NCBI RefSeq assembly: GCF_029784165.1
Contig: NC_073695.1
Location: 97,569,485 to 97,633,484, forward strand
Length of the DNA: 64,000 nucleotides
From: Wyeomyia smithii
Taxonomy: Eukaryota; Arthropoda; Insecta; Diptera; Culicidae
Direction of reading: 5' to 3'
In this document: one piece after another, positions 23,534 to 33,245 of the stretch
Layout of the letters: each line of letters starts with the position of its first letter
Position numbering within the stretch: the stretch's first letter is position 1
Translations under genes and position numbers: made by a program
Notes under the pieces: generated by a model
What the model saw: the letters and a program-made list of their open reading frames with translations, nothing else
Told to the model about the DNA's origin: nothing
Database searches by the model: none

Positions 23534-23793
23534 AAACAGTAATAGCAGTAGCAGCAGATCAAAGCAGAGTCGCTGTGCACTTGAAACCATAAACCTGGCT
23601 GGGCTCAATTCGTTAGGAATGTTCTTTTACTTCAAAGACCGGTCCCACAACGGATGCATTAATTTAAGTCAGCGGTAGGGAAGGCTAGGTGATGCCTGCG
23701 TACTCCAACCAGCACAGACTTACGGGGGGGGGAAATGAACGGGAAATGGCATGAAAACATGCACACATGCTTTGCGTGTTCGATATTATATGT

Positions 23794-23900
23794 AGCGAGA
23801 GGGAATTGTGGTGAGAGTGTATTTTCTCGAGAGCAAACACGGTGTCTCTGAGAGCAATCAAACTCCTTCTCTCGCTGCTCTTAGGGAGTGGCTCTCGCGA
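23794..23900. promoter_or_regulatory. Cluster of GAGA-like sites
   Basis: Within about 107 bp are GCGAGAGGG, GTGAGAGTG, CTCGAGAGC, TCTCTGAGAGC, TTCTCTCGCTG and GGCTCTCGCG. GAGAG words in such density are typical of GAGA-factor-bound promoter-proximal DNA in dipterans. It lies 780-890 bp before the candidate start codon at 24685. Function is inferred from word content only. Confidence 0.4.
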
Positions 23901-24684
23901 ATTCCATTAAGATAATTTTATCTTCTAACATTATAGTTAGTTTACGATAATAATAAGGAATAATTGATTCGGCTATGAAACGTTAACGTAAACATCAAAT
24001 TGACACCGAATTACATCGGAAAGGGACATTAATTTCAAACCGTCTGGAGATTATTGTTTCTTATATGTATTCTCAGTGGAGTCGCAACTTCTCTCCCGGA
24101 CTTGGTGCTCTGCCGGGCGTCGGCAATTTCTCATTTTATCTTCTCATTGAAACGTCAACGTATTGGTGAAGCTATCCCCATGTGTGCGTGCTGTGGAAAA
24201 TAATCAATATCGGAAAAGTCAAAGTGAAAAGTTTCACCAAATTTTGCGTGTGTTCGACAGGATCTAATCTGTCCGGTTTGCAATCGTTTTTTCCCCGGAA
24301 CGTTGCTAGTTCTGGTTCACTGTGAGTGGCCTAGTTCGAGTTTTCCGACCATTCCGGGTAATTCAGTTAAACCTCACTCGCAGGCAGTGGTGCAGAAACG
24401 GCAAAGTTTAGAGTTTGAAACTAAATGATTTTACCGTGATCAAAGTAGACGGTTCTTGTTCGTGTAAAACAGTTTGCACGTTGTTTTTGTGCTTCCAAAA
24501 GTGAATAAACTCATTTTGTCCGCAGGAAACCAATTGCTCGATTCTAAGTGAATATATCAGTATTGGGAAGTGATTTCCGACCAAAACAGGCAGATATCGA
24601 TTGTGAATTATCAACAGACAAGTAAAAACATTTCCTTCGGTTCTCCCTCATCGGCACCACCGGAGCTTTTCGATACGTTGTGTT

Positions 24685-24729
24685 ATGGTAGTTTTCCTGG
24701 ACGCCAAGAGAGTAAACTACAAGATGATG
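24685..24729 (+). CDS. Candidate 5' coding exon (15 codons) ending in a splice donor
   Basis: An ATG with G at +4 opens 15 codons reading MVVFLDAKRVNYKMM and runs into ATG followed by GTAAGT, a consensus donor, giving a phase-0 exon end at 24729. The preceding 24.1-24.68 kb looks like a leader: it is less AT-rich, has Inr-like TCAGT words at 24073 and 24362, and has a 4-codon upstream frame at 24425-24439. GAGA-like sites lie further upstream. The 3' exons would be beyond this window or unrecognised. The protein family is not recognised. Confidence 0.33.
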
Positions 24730-24735
24730 GTAAGT
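24730..24735 (+). promoter_or_regulatory. Candidate 5' splice site GTAAGT
   Basis: ATG followed by GTAAGT matches the donor consensus over the intronic hexamer. It decides the end of the candidate coding exon. Confidence 0.35.
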
Positions 24736-25779
24736 TTCTCAAAGCGACGTCATCCGCTGCCTCCACAGAGCGATACTTCCGGTTTTGACGTTGTGCCGTT
24801 ATCGAATATGTATCTGGAATCCGCGAAAGCGGAAATTTTTTATGTACTGGAATCAGTATCGGTGATAATTAATGGAAGACACGGGAACAAACGAGCTGAG
24901 AATGCAATGACGGATGAACGGGTCGTAAAACGTGTTAAAACACATGAGTTATAAACAGTAATGTAAATTCAAAGAGTAAAACGAACAAGACAAGAACTTC
25001 TTGCACCATTTATGGTACACTGAAGAAACGATGAATCGAGGCGTTGTAGAACACCGTCACCAGTCGCGGACGGCACGGGACGGGCGGGTGATCGAAATCA
25101 TGTGCATCGGGCTGCAAGTGTATGTGTAAGCGAAGGCATTGAGCGTGGCAAGTACAAGACAGACTGCAAAAACGGGAAATCCAAAACGAGCTACCGAGAA
25201 GTCAGTGTACTCTGCTGCGGCTGCTGTTACTGCGTTTCGGTTGTCGTTCCGTGTTCGAGGATCGAACCGGACCTGGGGCAGCTGGGGCACCGCGAGCGAC
25301 GGGATTCAGTACATTGCACTACGTGAGGGGAACAAAGGGAAGTCGCCGCCGCTGTCTGGTGGTGGCTAGCATAGCAAGAGAAATGGAGCGAGAGAGGGAC
25401 AGGGGGAGATAATTCAAATTTTTAGTACGCCTTTATCACACTGCGTCTGTCTGGTGCAGATTTCGGCTTGCTTCTAGCATATGGCGCCGCCCGCCCCGAT
25501 GCAGTTTTGTACACGATTTTTTTCGCGTACGGCAGCGGCCATCGATGACACCTGATCCGGTGTACGTCACTGTCGCACGGTACAAGCAGTGCCGTTATTG
25601 CACTTAACCCTGTAGAACCCAAGTGGAAGTTTTAAACAATTGCTGGATTTTGTTTCTTGTTTTTATTTTTATTTTCTTTCAAAAAATGATTAGATGTCAT
25701 ATCATTAAATGAACACTATTCCAGCGAAATTATTAGTAGAAAGTTTAAAAAAATAGGACGCAGCGTGGGAGGAAAATTG
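24736..25779. other. No gene recognised; possible intron with GC-rich patch
   Basis: The stretch 25050-25400 is notably GC-richer and contains GAGCGAGAGAGGGAC, but the open frames there lack motifs and agree poorly between strands. Confidence 0.4.
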
Positions 25780-25960
25780 GCCTTGGTGGTACATTTCTAT
25801 TCGGAACTCGACCTTCTGTTTATTACACACAGACTTCGCAGCCAACTGTTAAGGGTACAGGACATCCTACTGACACTAACAGTTTCTCCCGAGTCGACAC
25901 TCGAACCTACGACAACTGGCTTGTTAGACCAGCATCGTACCTCGAGATCAGCTGGGAGAG
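25780..25960 (-). mobile_element. tRNA-derived SINE copy, minus strand
   Basis: This is the reverse complement of the family at 7240-7461: the 3' end GCCTTGGTGGTACATTTC, central CCAACTGTTAAGGGTACAGG, B-box complement ACTCGAACCTACGAC and the 5' end at CTCGAGATCAGCTGGGA. It has a small internal deletion relative to the 7.2-kb copy. Confidence 0.75.
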
Positions 25961-26139
25961 CCAAAAAGGTGACATCCGTGAAAATAATAGGAGGACGCGG
26001 TGAAACTCTCGAAAATTATATAAATTCGCTCCTACTAAAAGTATAATCTCAAACAATTTTTCAAAAATGGATAATGTTATTGCATTGATTAATTAATTGA
26101 AGACGAAGGTGCTAAACCTCACAATTGTTGATAGCAAGA

Positions 26140-26230
26140 TTTCACTGCAACCTGGTGGGGGTGACACCCAGGGAGAAAGGGGTGACACCCAAATTTTCCA
26201 CCCCGGGTGTCACCCGGTCACGCTACGCCA

Positions 26231-26233
<3 letters not shown>
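26140..26233. mobile_element. hAT-like element end
   Basis: Repeats of GGGGTGACACCCAGGG and GGGTGTCACCCGGTCACG lead to the terminal GCTACGCCACTG, which reads CAGTGGCGTAGC on the other strand, a common hAT terminus. No partner end is visible nearby; the (TA)n tract begins immediately after it. Confidence 0.5.

Positions 26234-26321
<88 letters not shown>
26234..26321. repeat. (TA)n microsatellite, left flank of the errantivirus
   Basis: Forty-four TA units run uninterrupted up to the LTR edge. The tract resumes on the other side of the element at 33598, so the element split one microsatellite. Confidence 0.95.
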
Positions 26322-26323
<2 letters not shown>

Positions 26324-26674
26324 TTACAATTCTTTCTAGCCTGAAGGGCTTTTTAAAAAATGATTGATGAAAACCTAAAGTTAACTATCCTCTATCGTGT
26401 CTCAATTAGAACTAACTTTATTATTTTTATGCCCTGGTTACAAAGCTAGAAAAGCAACTGCACCGCTGACCAAGCAAACTGCAGCCCGCGTCGTTGTCGT
26501 CGTCGATGCCGTTGCATGCGCTGCCAACGCCCGTGGGAATCGTTCCAGTCAGCGTCTGTAGAAATCCGACTCGCTCACTTCGAATGAAATAATGTGGCGA
26601 GTGGTTCCTCGAGTCGGTGGACTTCGCGTTCCAGTTCTTGCAATCTGCTGATCTGGGAGGATTCGTCTGTAACT
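26322..26674 (-). repeat. 3' LTR of the errantivirus
   Basis: 353 bp with terminal AGTTAC/GTAACT inverted repeats, identical base for base to 33245-33597. AATAAA on the minus strand at 26417-26422 is a candidate polyadenylation signal just after a CATAAAAA stretch. The last ~33 codons of env and its stop fall inside this LTR. Confidence 0.95.
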
Positions 26675-28275
26675 TGCCCCTCCTTGAAGATCGAAACGTC
26701 CTCGTTTGCAGTGAATTCAACTCTGTGACCGGATGAGGGCTTCTTGTTGTGATGGTTCCAGTGGTTGCTAAATTTCCTGCTTATTAAGAAAAATATAGCG
26801 ATTGTTGCGATTATCAGGCTTATGCTCGACAAAGATATGGAAGTAAAGGCGGTTACGTTGGTTTTAGAATTTAATGTCTCCAAATGATGCCTGTTAATGA
26901 AATGAAGTTTTTCAAAACTTATTTGAGGCTCTATATCAATAGTTTGGATTTCTAAACCATCCATGGGAACGACCAATAATGGCTCTACCTTGTACCATTC
27001 TTTGTTGGTAAATTCCAACCCATTTATAATTATGGTACAATTGTGGTATTCGATTAGGAATGTTCCCGAGAGGGTTCGATTCCGCATCCCGCAAGTGGTT
27101 GCTATCTCTTGACTGTTTATTTGTTTTGCAATCAAGTGATTATCGGTTATAGACTTGATTTCTGAGGGTAGACTTACTTCCTTGAACGAGCAGTTCGCAG
27201 GGATTCCTTTTAGCAAGTATGGAAAGCAACCATCTAAAGTGAAATTGTTCAAATTTTCTGGGTGGCAGATTTGGTTATGGCCGACTCGTTGGCACTCCTC
27301 GATGATGAAGTAGAATTGTTGGTCATTGGTGATTGCTGTGTGAGCGGGTAGCTTAAGTGTTTTATTTTTGACTATTAATGGCTCTAATAGCAGCGTTCTA
27401 TAAGCAAGTTCATCTAGTAAGGGAATTTCTACTATGAAAACAATTTTTGTGTGATTATAAAATGCGCTGAGATTAAGGAATTGATAAACCTGATCAATGC
27501 TATCTATGATAATTTTATGGTTGGTAAAATGATCTAATATTATGCTCAACTCGTCGGGGGAAAGGATGTCTCTTGGTATGGTATTTAGTTTAGCTAGTTG
27601 GATTGATTCGAAAATAAGCTTCAGGTGAGATTCTAAATTATCTAGCTGGATATTAATTTTCAATATTTCTCTCAGTAGTTTGATTGTTTTGTCGATTCCT
27701 GAATTTGACTTAGCTGCTATAAGATTTTTCCTGATAAGGTTGTGATCAAATTCAAACTGTTCTATAAACTTGTTTAACCTGTCCTGAAGTTGGGTGTTAA
27801 TCCTAGCTTGCTCGTTATTTTCGTTAATTAAAATTTTGTCATCGATTTCTAGAGCTTTGAGAGTTTTTGATATTTCTATTAGATCGTCATTATCGAGATT
27901 TCCGGTTATCTGCTTTATGGCTGATCCTACAAAGTTGAGCAACCCTCTCTTGTTTCTTTGCCTTGGCATTAAATTTTGAAACATCTTGCGAGTATTGCTA
28001 AACTTTGATTCCAACATTGCTGTCAAGTCTGAGAGGTTTCCAAAGCTTTTCAGTCCGTGTATGGCGACGTCTAGTCTGGCGAAAATTGGTTCGCACTGCT
28101 TAAGGTCAACAACGTGATATAAGCGATGTTTCCCAATCCTCACGAAAGACTTACCCATATCTAGTGCCAATAATCCGGGATTATGTTGGAGGTCGGTTAT
28201 TTGAATGGAGGAGCTGGAATGGGATGGATTAAGGAAAGCGAGAACCCACACTGCCATGGCCAGTCGAAAATCCAT
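26575..28275 (-). CDS. env: Env, class I fusion glycoprotein (errantivirus/baculovirus-F type)
   Basis: A 566-codon frame opens with ATG. Residues 1-22 form a hydrophobic signal peptide. A furin-type RNKR ends at residue 110 and is followed at once by a fusion-peptide-like GLLNFVGSAIKQITGNLD (111-128), with the spacing of glycines and the Lys/Asp typical of baculovirus F and insect errantivirus Env. Heptad-like leucine/isoleucine stretches follow at about 130-235. There are several N-x-S/T sites and Cys pairs at 350-415. A transmembrane helix lies at about 478-498, with a cytoplasmic tail after it. The product would be a membrane glycoprotein allowing cell-to-cell transfer. The frame is intact. 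The C-terminal ~33 residues are encoded in the 3' LTR. Expression probably needs a spliced mRNA. Confidence 0.92.
   Translation of the reverse strand: MDFRLAMAVWVLAFLNPSHSSSSIQITDLQHNPGLLALDMGKSFVRIGKHRLYHVVDLKQCEPIFARLDVAIHGLKSFGNLSDLTAMLESKFSNTRKMFQNLMPRQRNKRGLLNFVGSAIKQITGNLDNDDLIEISKTLKALEIDDKILINENNEQARINTQLQDRLNKFIEQFEFDHNLIRKNLIAAKSNSGIDKTIKLLREILKINIQLDNLESHLKLIFESIQLAKLNTIPRDILSPDELSIILDHFTNHKIIIDSIDQVYQFLNLSAFYNHTKIVFIVEIPLLDELAYRTLLLEPLIVKNKTLKLPAHTAITNDQQFYFIIEECQRVGHNQICHPENLNNFTLDGCFPYLLKGIPANCSFKEVSLPSEIKSITDNHLIAKQINSQEIATTCGMRNRTLSGTFLIEYHNCTIIINGLEFTNKEWYKVEPLLVVPMDGLEIQTIDIEPQISFEKLHFINRHHLETLNSKTNVTAFTSISLSSISLIIATIAIFFLISRKFSNHWNHHNKKPSSGHRVEFTANEDVSIFKEGQVTDESSQISRLQELEREVHRLEEPLATLFHSK
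26675..26685 (-). other. Polypurine tract of the errantivirus
   Basis: On the minus strand AAGGAGGGGCA directly precedes the AGTTAC start of the 3' LTR, where plus-strand DNA synthesis is primed. It lies within the env coding frame. Confidence 0.85.
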
Positions 28276-28285
28276 TGGTACTAAT

Positions 28286-28297
28286 CCTAAAATGAGA
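28286..28297 (-). promoter_or_regulatory. Candidate env splice acceptor
   Basis: On the minus strand CTCATTTTAG lies 11 bp before the env ATG, in the pol-env gap, where errantiviruses place the acceptor of the subgenomic env mRNA. The choice is inferred from position and consensus. Confidence 0.45.
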
Positions 28298-28383
28298 CTG
28301 TGTTAATATGATTGAAATCGTAAATAAGATGAATAAAAAATTTAATGCTAGTATTACATAAAACTAATTACTGGGTTTTTTTT

Positions 28384-30221
28384 TTATGTACGGACCCTTT
28401 TTATTTTACTCTTATGCAATTTCCGGTTGTTAGAGTCCGTGAATGTCTGGTGGCCGTCATTGGCTACTGTTACGGGGTTGAAGAAACTCTGTTGTTTGTT
28501 TTTTATCCCCTGCCGTTTATTATAAACAATTTGGCCGGGCTCCAACGCGGGTGGATCCTCTCTTGAAGGGTTTCGCTGGTCGTTCTGTTTCTCTTGGGAT
28601 TGCCTGATTTGATGAATTACTTCATCGTATACTTTGTTGCGGGCTTCCAGCATTCTTTGAGGGTCGAGGGGTCTCTCTTCACCATCTTTAATCCCATAGA
28701 AAGCTTCTCGAGGTTTGATTTTCAGAGAGGAGTGTACGCTGTTGTTGTATAAGGTACAGCAAATCAAAAACATCTCCTTGATTGAAACATTGGGAAACTT
28801 ATGCCTATTGCATTTGTAGATTTCATTAATGGTCGAATGAAATCGCTCTACAATCCCGTTAGTTTCACTTCTATCAACCGGTGTAAAATATTGTTGGACA
28901 TTGAGGTCGGCGAGCATGCCTCTCATTTCGATAGACCGTATTCCCGGTTCGTTATCAGAAACCATTAGCTTCGGTGTGCCATATAGCGAGATATATTTTA
29001 ATATGGCCCTTCGTATATCCGGTGTGGTTCTTGACTTCATGGAAATCAAAGTTCCAAAGCGTGTCAATTTATCGACGACTGATAGGAAGGTGTATGGTCG
29101 CGAAATCAATATGTCAACATGGATAATGTCCAAGGGTTTCTCTGGTATAGGAGTTTCCCCATGTTTGATTTTGTATGGTCTACGCTCGTACTTCATTTTG
29201 TTACACGTAGGGCACAAAACAATGTACGTGCGGATTTTTCTCTTCATTTTTGGGAAATACCACCTTCGTAGTATTTCTTCTCTATTTTCTCGAATACCCC
29301 GGTGTGCGGTTTCATGCGTTTCTTCTATAACTTGATCTTGTTCGGTATCTGTGGTTAAATCGGTTAATAGTCTTTGTGAAATTTTTACTTTGAACGTCTT
29401 GCATCTACTGAAATAATTTCGATACACTAGTTGAAGGGTTCCGAACAACTGTTCAGGGCAATGAATACAATTTACCTTTCGTGGATCCATGTATTCACGA
29501 AATATTCTAATTAAAATTGGCACCCCGAACGCGAAATTTGTAATAGTTCGCCGGTGCATCTGTGGAAACACTTCACTGTAATCTTCAGTGTAATGATCGC
29601 CAATTTTTAATATAACTTGATTATGAAAGAAGTTAACGGGCAGCTCAGTGAACTCAATTAGATTTGATGAGTCAGAGTCTGCGGAGTGCACGGAATTGCT
29701 ATCTGTTGATTCATCTTCATTGGCATTTACCTCTTCGGGAATTCTGGATAGAGCGTCTGCTACCACATTTTGTTTCCCTGGTCGATGAGTTATTTGGAAG
29801 TCATATTCCAGGAGTCTCAGCCTCCACTTCACTAATCTGGTATTAGGTGTCTTCAGATTAAGTGCGTAAGTAAGAGGTTGGTGGTCAGTATAGAGGGTGA
29901 ATTTCCTCCCGAAAAGATATGGTCGGAAGTACTGAGTTGCCCATACTATAGCCAAAAGCTCCTTTTCTATAGCGGAATAATTTTCTTCCGTCTTCGTAAG
30001 CGTCCGAGACGCGAACGCGACCGGTCTGTCTCTTCCTATACAACCCTGCGACAGCACGGCTCCCAACGCAAAGTTACTAGCATCGGTTGTCAAAATAAAT
30101 GGACGTTCGAAATCGGGATACTGCAATACGTCACTTTGCGTAAGCAATTCTTTACACTTTTCAAAGGTTTTCACGAATAAAGGTGTATGTTCAATCGTTT
30201 CCCCTTTTCGCAGCTGCGCAG
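28384..30221 (-). pseudogene. pol: Pol, 3' part: RNase H and integrase (out of frame with RT)
   Basis: The frame from about 30235 to 28384 has no in-frame ATG at its start; the first listed codon is GTG at 30174. Numbered from that codon, the RNase H acidic residues are D31 (TTDASNF), E70 (IEKELLAI), D97 (LYTDHQPL) and D140 (VADALSRI). The integrase zinc site is H287, H291, C321 and C324. The catalytic triad is D354 (HVDIL), D407 (SDNEPG) and E443 (VERFHS), a D-D(35)E spacing. All key residues are present. The piece can only be made as part of Pol if the one-nucleotide break at about 30228 is bypassed, so the gene as it stands is broken. Confidence 0.92.
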
Positions 30222-31814
30222 TTAGTGTTTGGAAATTTTTGCAAAGTCGCGAATGAATCGTCTATAATAGCCCAAAATTCCAAGGAATCCTTTCAGCTCC
30301 TTTTGGTTTTTCGGTAGTGGCCAACTTTTGATTGCATCAATCTTAGCAGGGTTCGGTTTAACGCCCTGATCCGTAACGATATGCCCTAAGAAAGCTACTT
30401 CTTTTTTAAGAAACTCACACTTGTCGAGCTGAAGCTTTAAATTTACTTTTTCAAGTGCTCTCAGTATTTTTTCTAAGTTCTCGAGATGCTCTTGCAAGGA
30501 AGCTGAAAAAACAATTATGTCGTCCATGTAAATGAGACAACATTTTCCAATGAATTCTCTGAGTACATGGTCCATAACCCGTTGAAACGTACCCGGAGCA
30601 TTTTTCAGACCAAACGGCATTCGTAAATATTCGTATAAGCCGTGGTCAACTTGAAACGCTGTTTTCTGTACATCTCTAGCGTCGACCTCGATCTGGTGAA
30701 AACCAGAGGCCAGATCAAGTGTGCTAAAGTATTGGCACCTGCCTAGCTTGTCCAGTATCTCGGTGATATTGGGCAGCGGATATTTGTCATCTATAGTCTT
30801 CGCATTTAGTTTTCTATAGTCGACTACTAGGCGCCATTTTTGCTTACCAGATGCATCGGCCTTTTTTGGTACTATCCATATGGGTGACCCCCATGGCGAT
30901 GTACTTGGCTGTATGATGCCTTGGCTGAGCATTTTAGAAATTTGTTTCTGTACCTCTTCCTTATGGACGAAGGGGTACCTGTAATTTTTTGTATAAACGG
31001 GCAGCTCGTCGCTGGTGTTTATACGATGTTTAATCACGTTAGTAAACGATAGGTCGTCACCCTCTCTGTAGAACACTGTTGGGTTTCTTGTAAGCAAGCT
31101 GAGAAGCTTCGATCTCTCTTCGTCGTTCAAATGATCTGTACGCACTTCGTTTTCAATATTTCGCCTACATGCTTTAATTTGTGATGGAAAATCCTTCACT
31201 TCAAAATTATTAATTTCAGAAACGATTTGCCCATAATCAATTTTCTTGTTTGTTGAACATTCCTGTGTGCAAACAAAAACTAATCTTGCTTTACTCTCTT
31301 GAATACTGTACACTCCGGAGGGCACGTATACGTCAGCGGCAACTTGTAGGTCGTCTTCCAGGAAGAAATCTCCGGAGGCGACCGAAACCGGGACCTCGTG
31401 AATTGTGGACATTAATTCATGAAAGTTCAACTCAATCAAATCGGGATACTTTTTCTTCAAAGGTATGACGGTGTCTTTAATAATCAATTCGACTGTTGAG
31501 GTGTCGAACAGGGCTCCCAACTCGTGAAGTGTCTGAAATCCAATCAGACCATCGAAAAAGTTATGAAACTCAAAAAGATGAAATTTCTGATTGGAAATAC
31601 TAGTTATGTGTTTTGCGAATGGGTTAAAAAAGGTGTGTTGGTTAATTATATAGGATCCATTGATGTTTTTCACTCTATGAAGTGATCCTGAAGCTACGGA
31701 TTTTGTTGGAACTATTTTTGGAGAAATGTAATTTCGATTAGCTCCTGTATCTATTAAAATTTTTAGAGGGGGCCCGGTTCTTCTATTGATCTCTAAATAT
31801 GGAAGAAAGGTCAT
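30222..31814 (-). CDS. pol: Pol, 5' part: protease and reverse transcriptase (truncated by frameshift)
   Basis: This frame of 530 codons carries the aspartic protease DTG at residues 22-24 and a complete RT core: YPLPNITEILDKLGRCQYFSTLDL with the first metal-binding Asp at ~367, FGLKNAPGTFQRVMD, and YMDD at 429-432. It continues to GYYRRFIRDFAKISK, in the thumb/connection region, then stops. The RNase H and integrase follow in a frame offset by one nucleotide. Its ATG overlaps the gag stop as ATGA, placing pol in the -1 frame relative to gag. Expression may use -1 frameshifting or reinitiation. The upstream pol frame is open for some codons before the ATG, so the ATG need not be the true start. 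Confidence 0.93.
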   Translation of the reverse strand: MTFLPYLEINRRTGPPLKILIDTGANRNYISPKIVPTKSVASGSLHRVKNINGSYIINQHTFFNPFAKHITSISNQKFHLFEFHNFFDGLIGFQTLHELGALFDTSTVELIIKDTVIPLKKKYPDLIELNFHELMSTIHEVPVSVASGDFFLEDDLQVAADVYVPSGVYSIQESKARLVFVCTQECSTNKKIDYGQIVSEINNFEVKDFPSQIKACRRNIENEVRTDHLNDEERSKLLSLLTRNPTVFYREGDDLSFTNVIKHRINTSDELPVYTKNYRYPFVHKEEVQKQISKMLSQGIIQPSTSPWGSPIWIVPKKADASGKQKWRLVVDYRKLNAKTIDDKYPLPNITEILDKLGRCQYFSTLDLASGFHQIEVDARDVQKTAFQVDHGLYEYLRMPFGLKNAPGTFQRVMDHVLREFIGKCCLIYMDDIIVFSASLQEHLENLEKILRALEKVNLKLQLDKCEFLKKEVAFLGHIVTDQGVKPNPAKIDAIKSWPLPKNQKELKGFLGILGYYRRFIRDFAKISKH

Positions 31815-32977
31815 TCCCTTGCTTGTTGTTCGGAATCGGGCATAAAATTTACATCGTCATCTTCATCTGCATATGGACAGCCATTATCATTGTCCTCGGT
31901 CTGTTTATTTTCGGTTAGGGGTTCAACACACTCCTCGTGCGAATTTACTTGCGTCGGACGATAGTTGTTCGTTCTAAGTTGACCGGATGGGTCCGGTTTG
32001 ATAGCGAGACGCGGGGGGTACTGTCGAAATTGATTCGAGTTCCAATCTGGTCGATTTTGAACAACGTTTCTGTTCTGGGAATTTATATTAGGATTTGGAT
32101 TGGGGTTAGGAATGGGATTGGATTTTGTGTTAAATCCTTGTTGAGCAGGCCATTTTTGAACGTCCTGCGGTCTCGCAGAAAATTTGGGCAAAAATTTTGT
32201 TTGCTCGAAGCCAACATTCATGGATCTTCGCTCTCGTTTTCTCCGTTGTGCACTTTCTAAAGACAAGGCGCTCTGGTATGCTGAATGCAATGTTTTCGGT
32301 AGACCCACTCGCACTAAAGATGAAAGGCTGTCATGCAGTCCGTCAATGAATGCGTCGATAATCATACTTTCGTACGATTCCAGGATAACGTTAGAACACT
32401 GCTTGAGTCGATCGTCAAGTTGAATTTTGGCATTGATGCTTGCCAAAATTCCTTTGCATTCATAATGAAAATCGGTAACATTTTTGTTACCTTGGCGTAA
32501 GTATGAAATACTGGTTACTATGGCAGACAAGTCGCGCTTGTCGCCGAAATGGTCTTTCAATGTACACTTTATTGCCTCCCACTCGAGCCTACATTGACTC
32601 ATAGTGAGTGCTTCGTTTGCATTTCCGTGGATTTTATCCCGAATAATGCCAACCCAAAGGGGCATCACTAGCGGCAGATCTGTTTCACTCACTAGATTTT
32701 TTGAAATTTGTAGCTTTTGCTCTACGGATTCGAGCCAACAGGCCAGAGAATTAGGACTTCCATTATATTCTGGAACCATCCTAATCGCGTCAGGGATGCG
32801 TGAAATGTCAAATTTCGGCATCTCCATGATCGAAGACGTGCTTGCGATCGCTTGGTTTGCGGTATTTGTCCGCGCATTTTCTATCAAAGAGGCTATTTGT
32901 AGCCGTTGTGCCTCTAACTGGGCGGTTAGAGTATCTAAACGCGCTTGCATTTCATCACTCATTCTTCTGGTTATCAT
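31811..32977 (-). CDS. gag: Gag
   Basis: A 388-codon frame from a true ATG encodes MITRRMSDEMQARLDTLTAQ, an N-terminal coiled-coil-like helix, then a capsid-like domain (about 60-245) with VEQKLQISKNL, ALTMSQCRLEWEAIK and IDAFIDGLHDSL. A basic RRKRERR segment follows, with an Asn/Pro/Gln-rich C-terminal tail ending in acidic residues. No CCHC zinc knuckle is present; errantivirus Gags commonly lack it and use basic regions to bind RNA. The frame is intact. The stop overlaps the pol ATG. The product would form intracellular virus-like particles. Confidence 0.92.
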   Translation of the reverse strand: MITRRMSDEMQARLDTLTAQLEAQRLQIASLIENARTNTANQAIASTSSIMEMPKFDISRIPDAIRMVPEYNGSPNSLACWLESVEQKLQISKNLVSETDLPLVMPLWVGIIRDKIHGNANEALTMSQCRLEWEAIKCTLKDHFGDKRDLSAIVTSISYLRQGNKNVTDFHYECKGILASINAKIQLDDRLKQCSNVILESYESMIIDAFIDGLHDSLSSLVRVGLPKTLHSAYQSALSLESAQRRKRERRSMNVGFEQTKFLPKFSARPQDVQKWPAQQGFNTKSNPIPNPNPNPNINSQNRNVVQNRPDWNSNQFRQYPPRLAIKPDPSGQLRTNNYRPTQVNSHEECVEPLTENKQTEDNDNGCPYADEDDDVNFMPDSEQQARE

Positions 32978-33244
32978 AAAACACTTTTACTGCACTTAGT
33001 TAAACAAGCAAAAAAAAGTATTGCAACTAAAATAGAAAAAAAAGATTAAAATTACTCACGGTTTTGTTTTTATTTTATTGAACAGAATTCTCAAGTATAC
33101 CCCGTCCTTCGGGAAGAGCCTCGAATCCTCGATATCACCTCGAGGTGTGATTCCACTTTGTCGATATTCCTTCGATTAAGTTTTATCACGGACACTTGCA
33201 CTCGCGGACTAAGGATTTACTTGAATCCTACTTACGACTGCGCC
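32978..33244 (-). other. Errantivirus 5' leader
   Basis: 267 bp between the 5' LTR and the gag ATG hold the primer-binding site and a candidate donor. On the minus strand GTAAGT at 33235-33230 follows the primer-binding site directly and could be the 5' splice site for env mRNA. Confidence 0.6.
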
Positions 33245-33245
33245 A
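33235..33245 (-). other. Primer-binding site, tRNA-Ser-like
   Basis: On the minus strand TGGCGCAGTCG begins at the last base of the 5' LTR. This matches the form reported for 17.6/297-type errantiviruses, which prime with tRNA-Ser. The tRNA identity is from family knowledge, not tested here. Confidence 0.75.

Noticed and set aside
23409..23678. Asn-rich protein resembling a transcription-factor low-complexity region
   Set aside because: The Asn run is the (CAA)n microsatellite read in one frame; the flanks have no domain.
24570..24788. 72-codon frame overlapping the candidate 5' exon (contains SPSSAPPELFDTLCYGSF)
   Set aside because: Its first codon is GTG and the frame has no ATG after the upstream stop, so it cannot start translation by itself; it could only be used through an upstream exon.
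26097..26339. Tyr/Ile-repeat protein
   Set aside because: It is the translation of the (TA)n tract beside the LTR.
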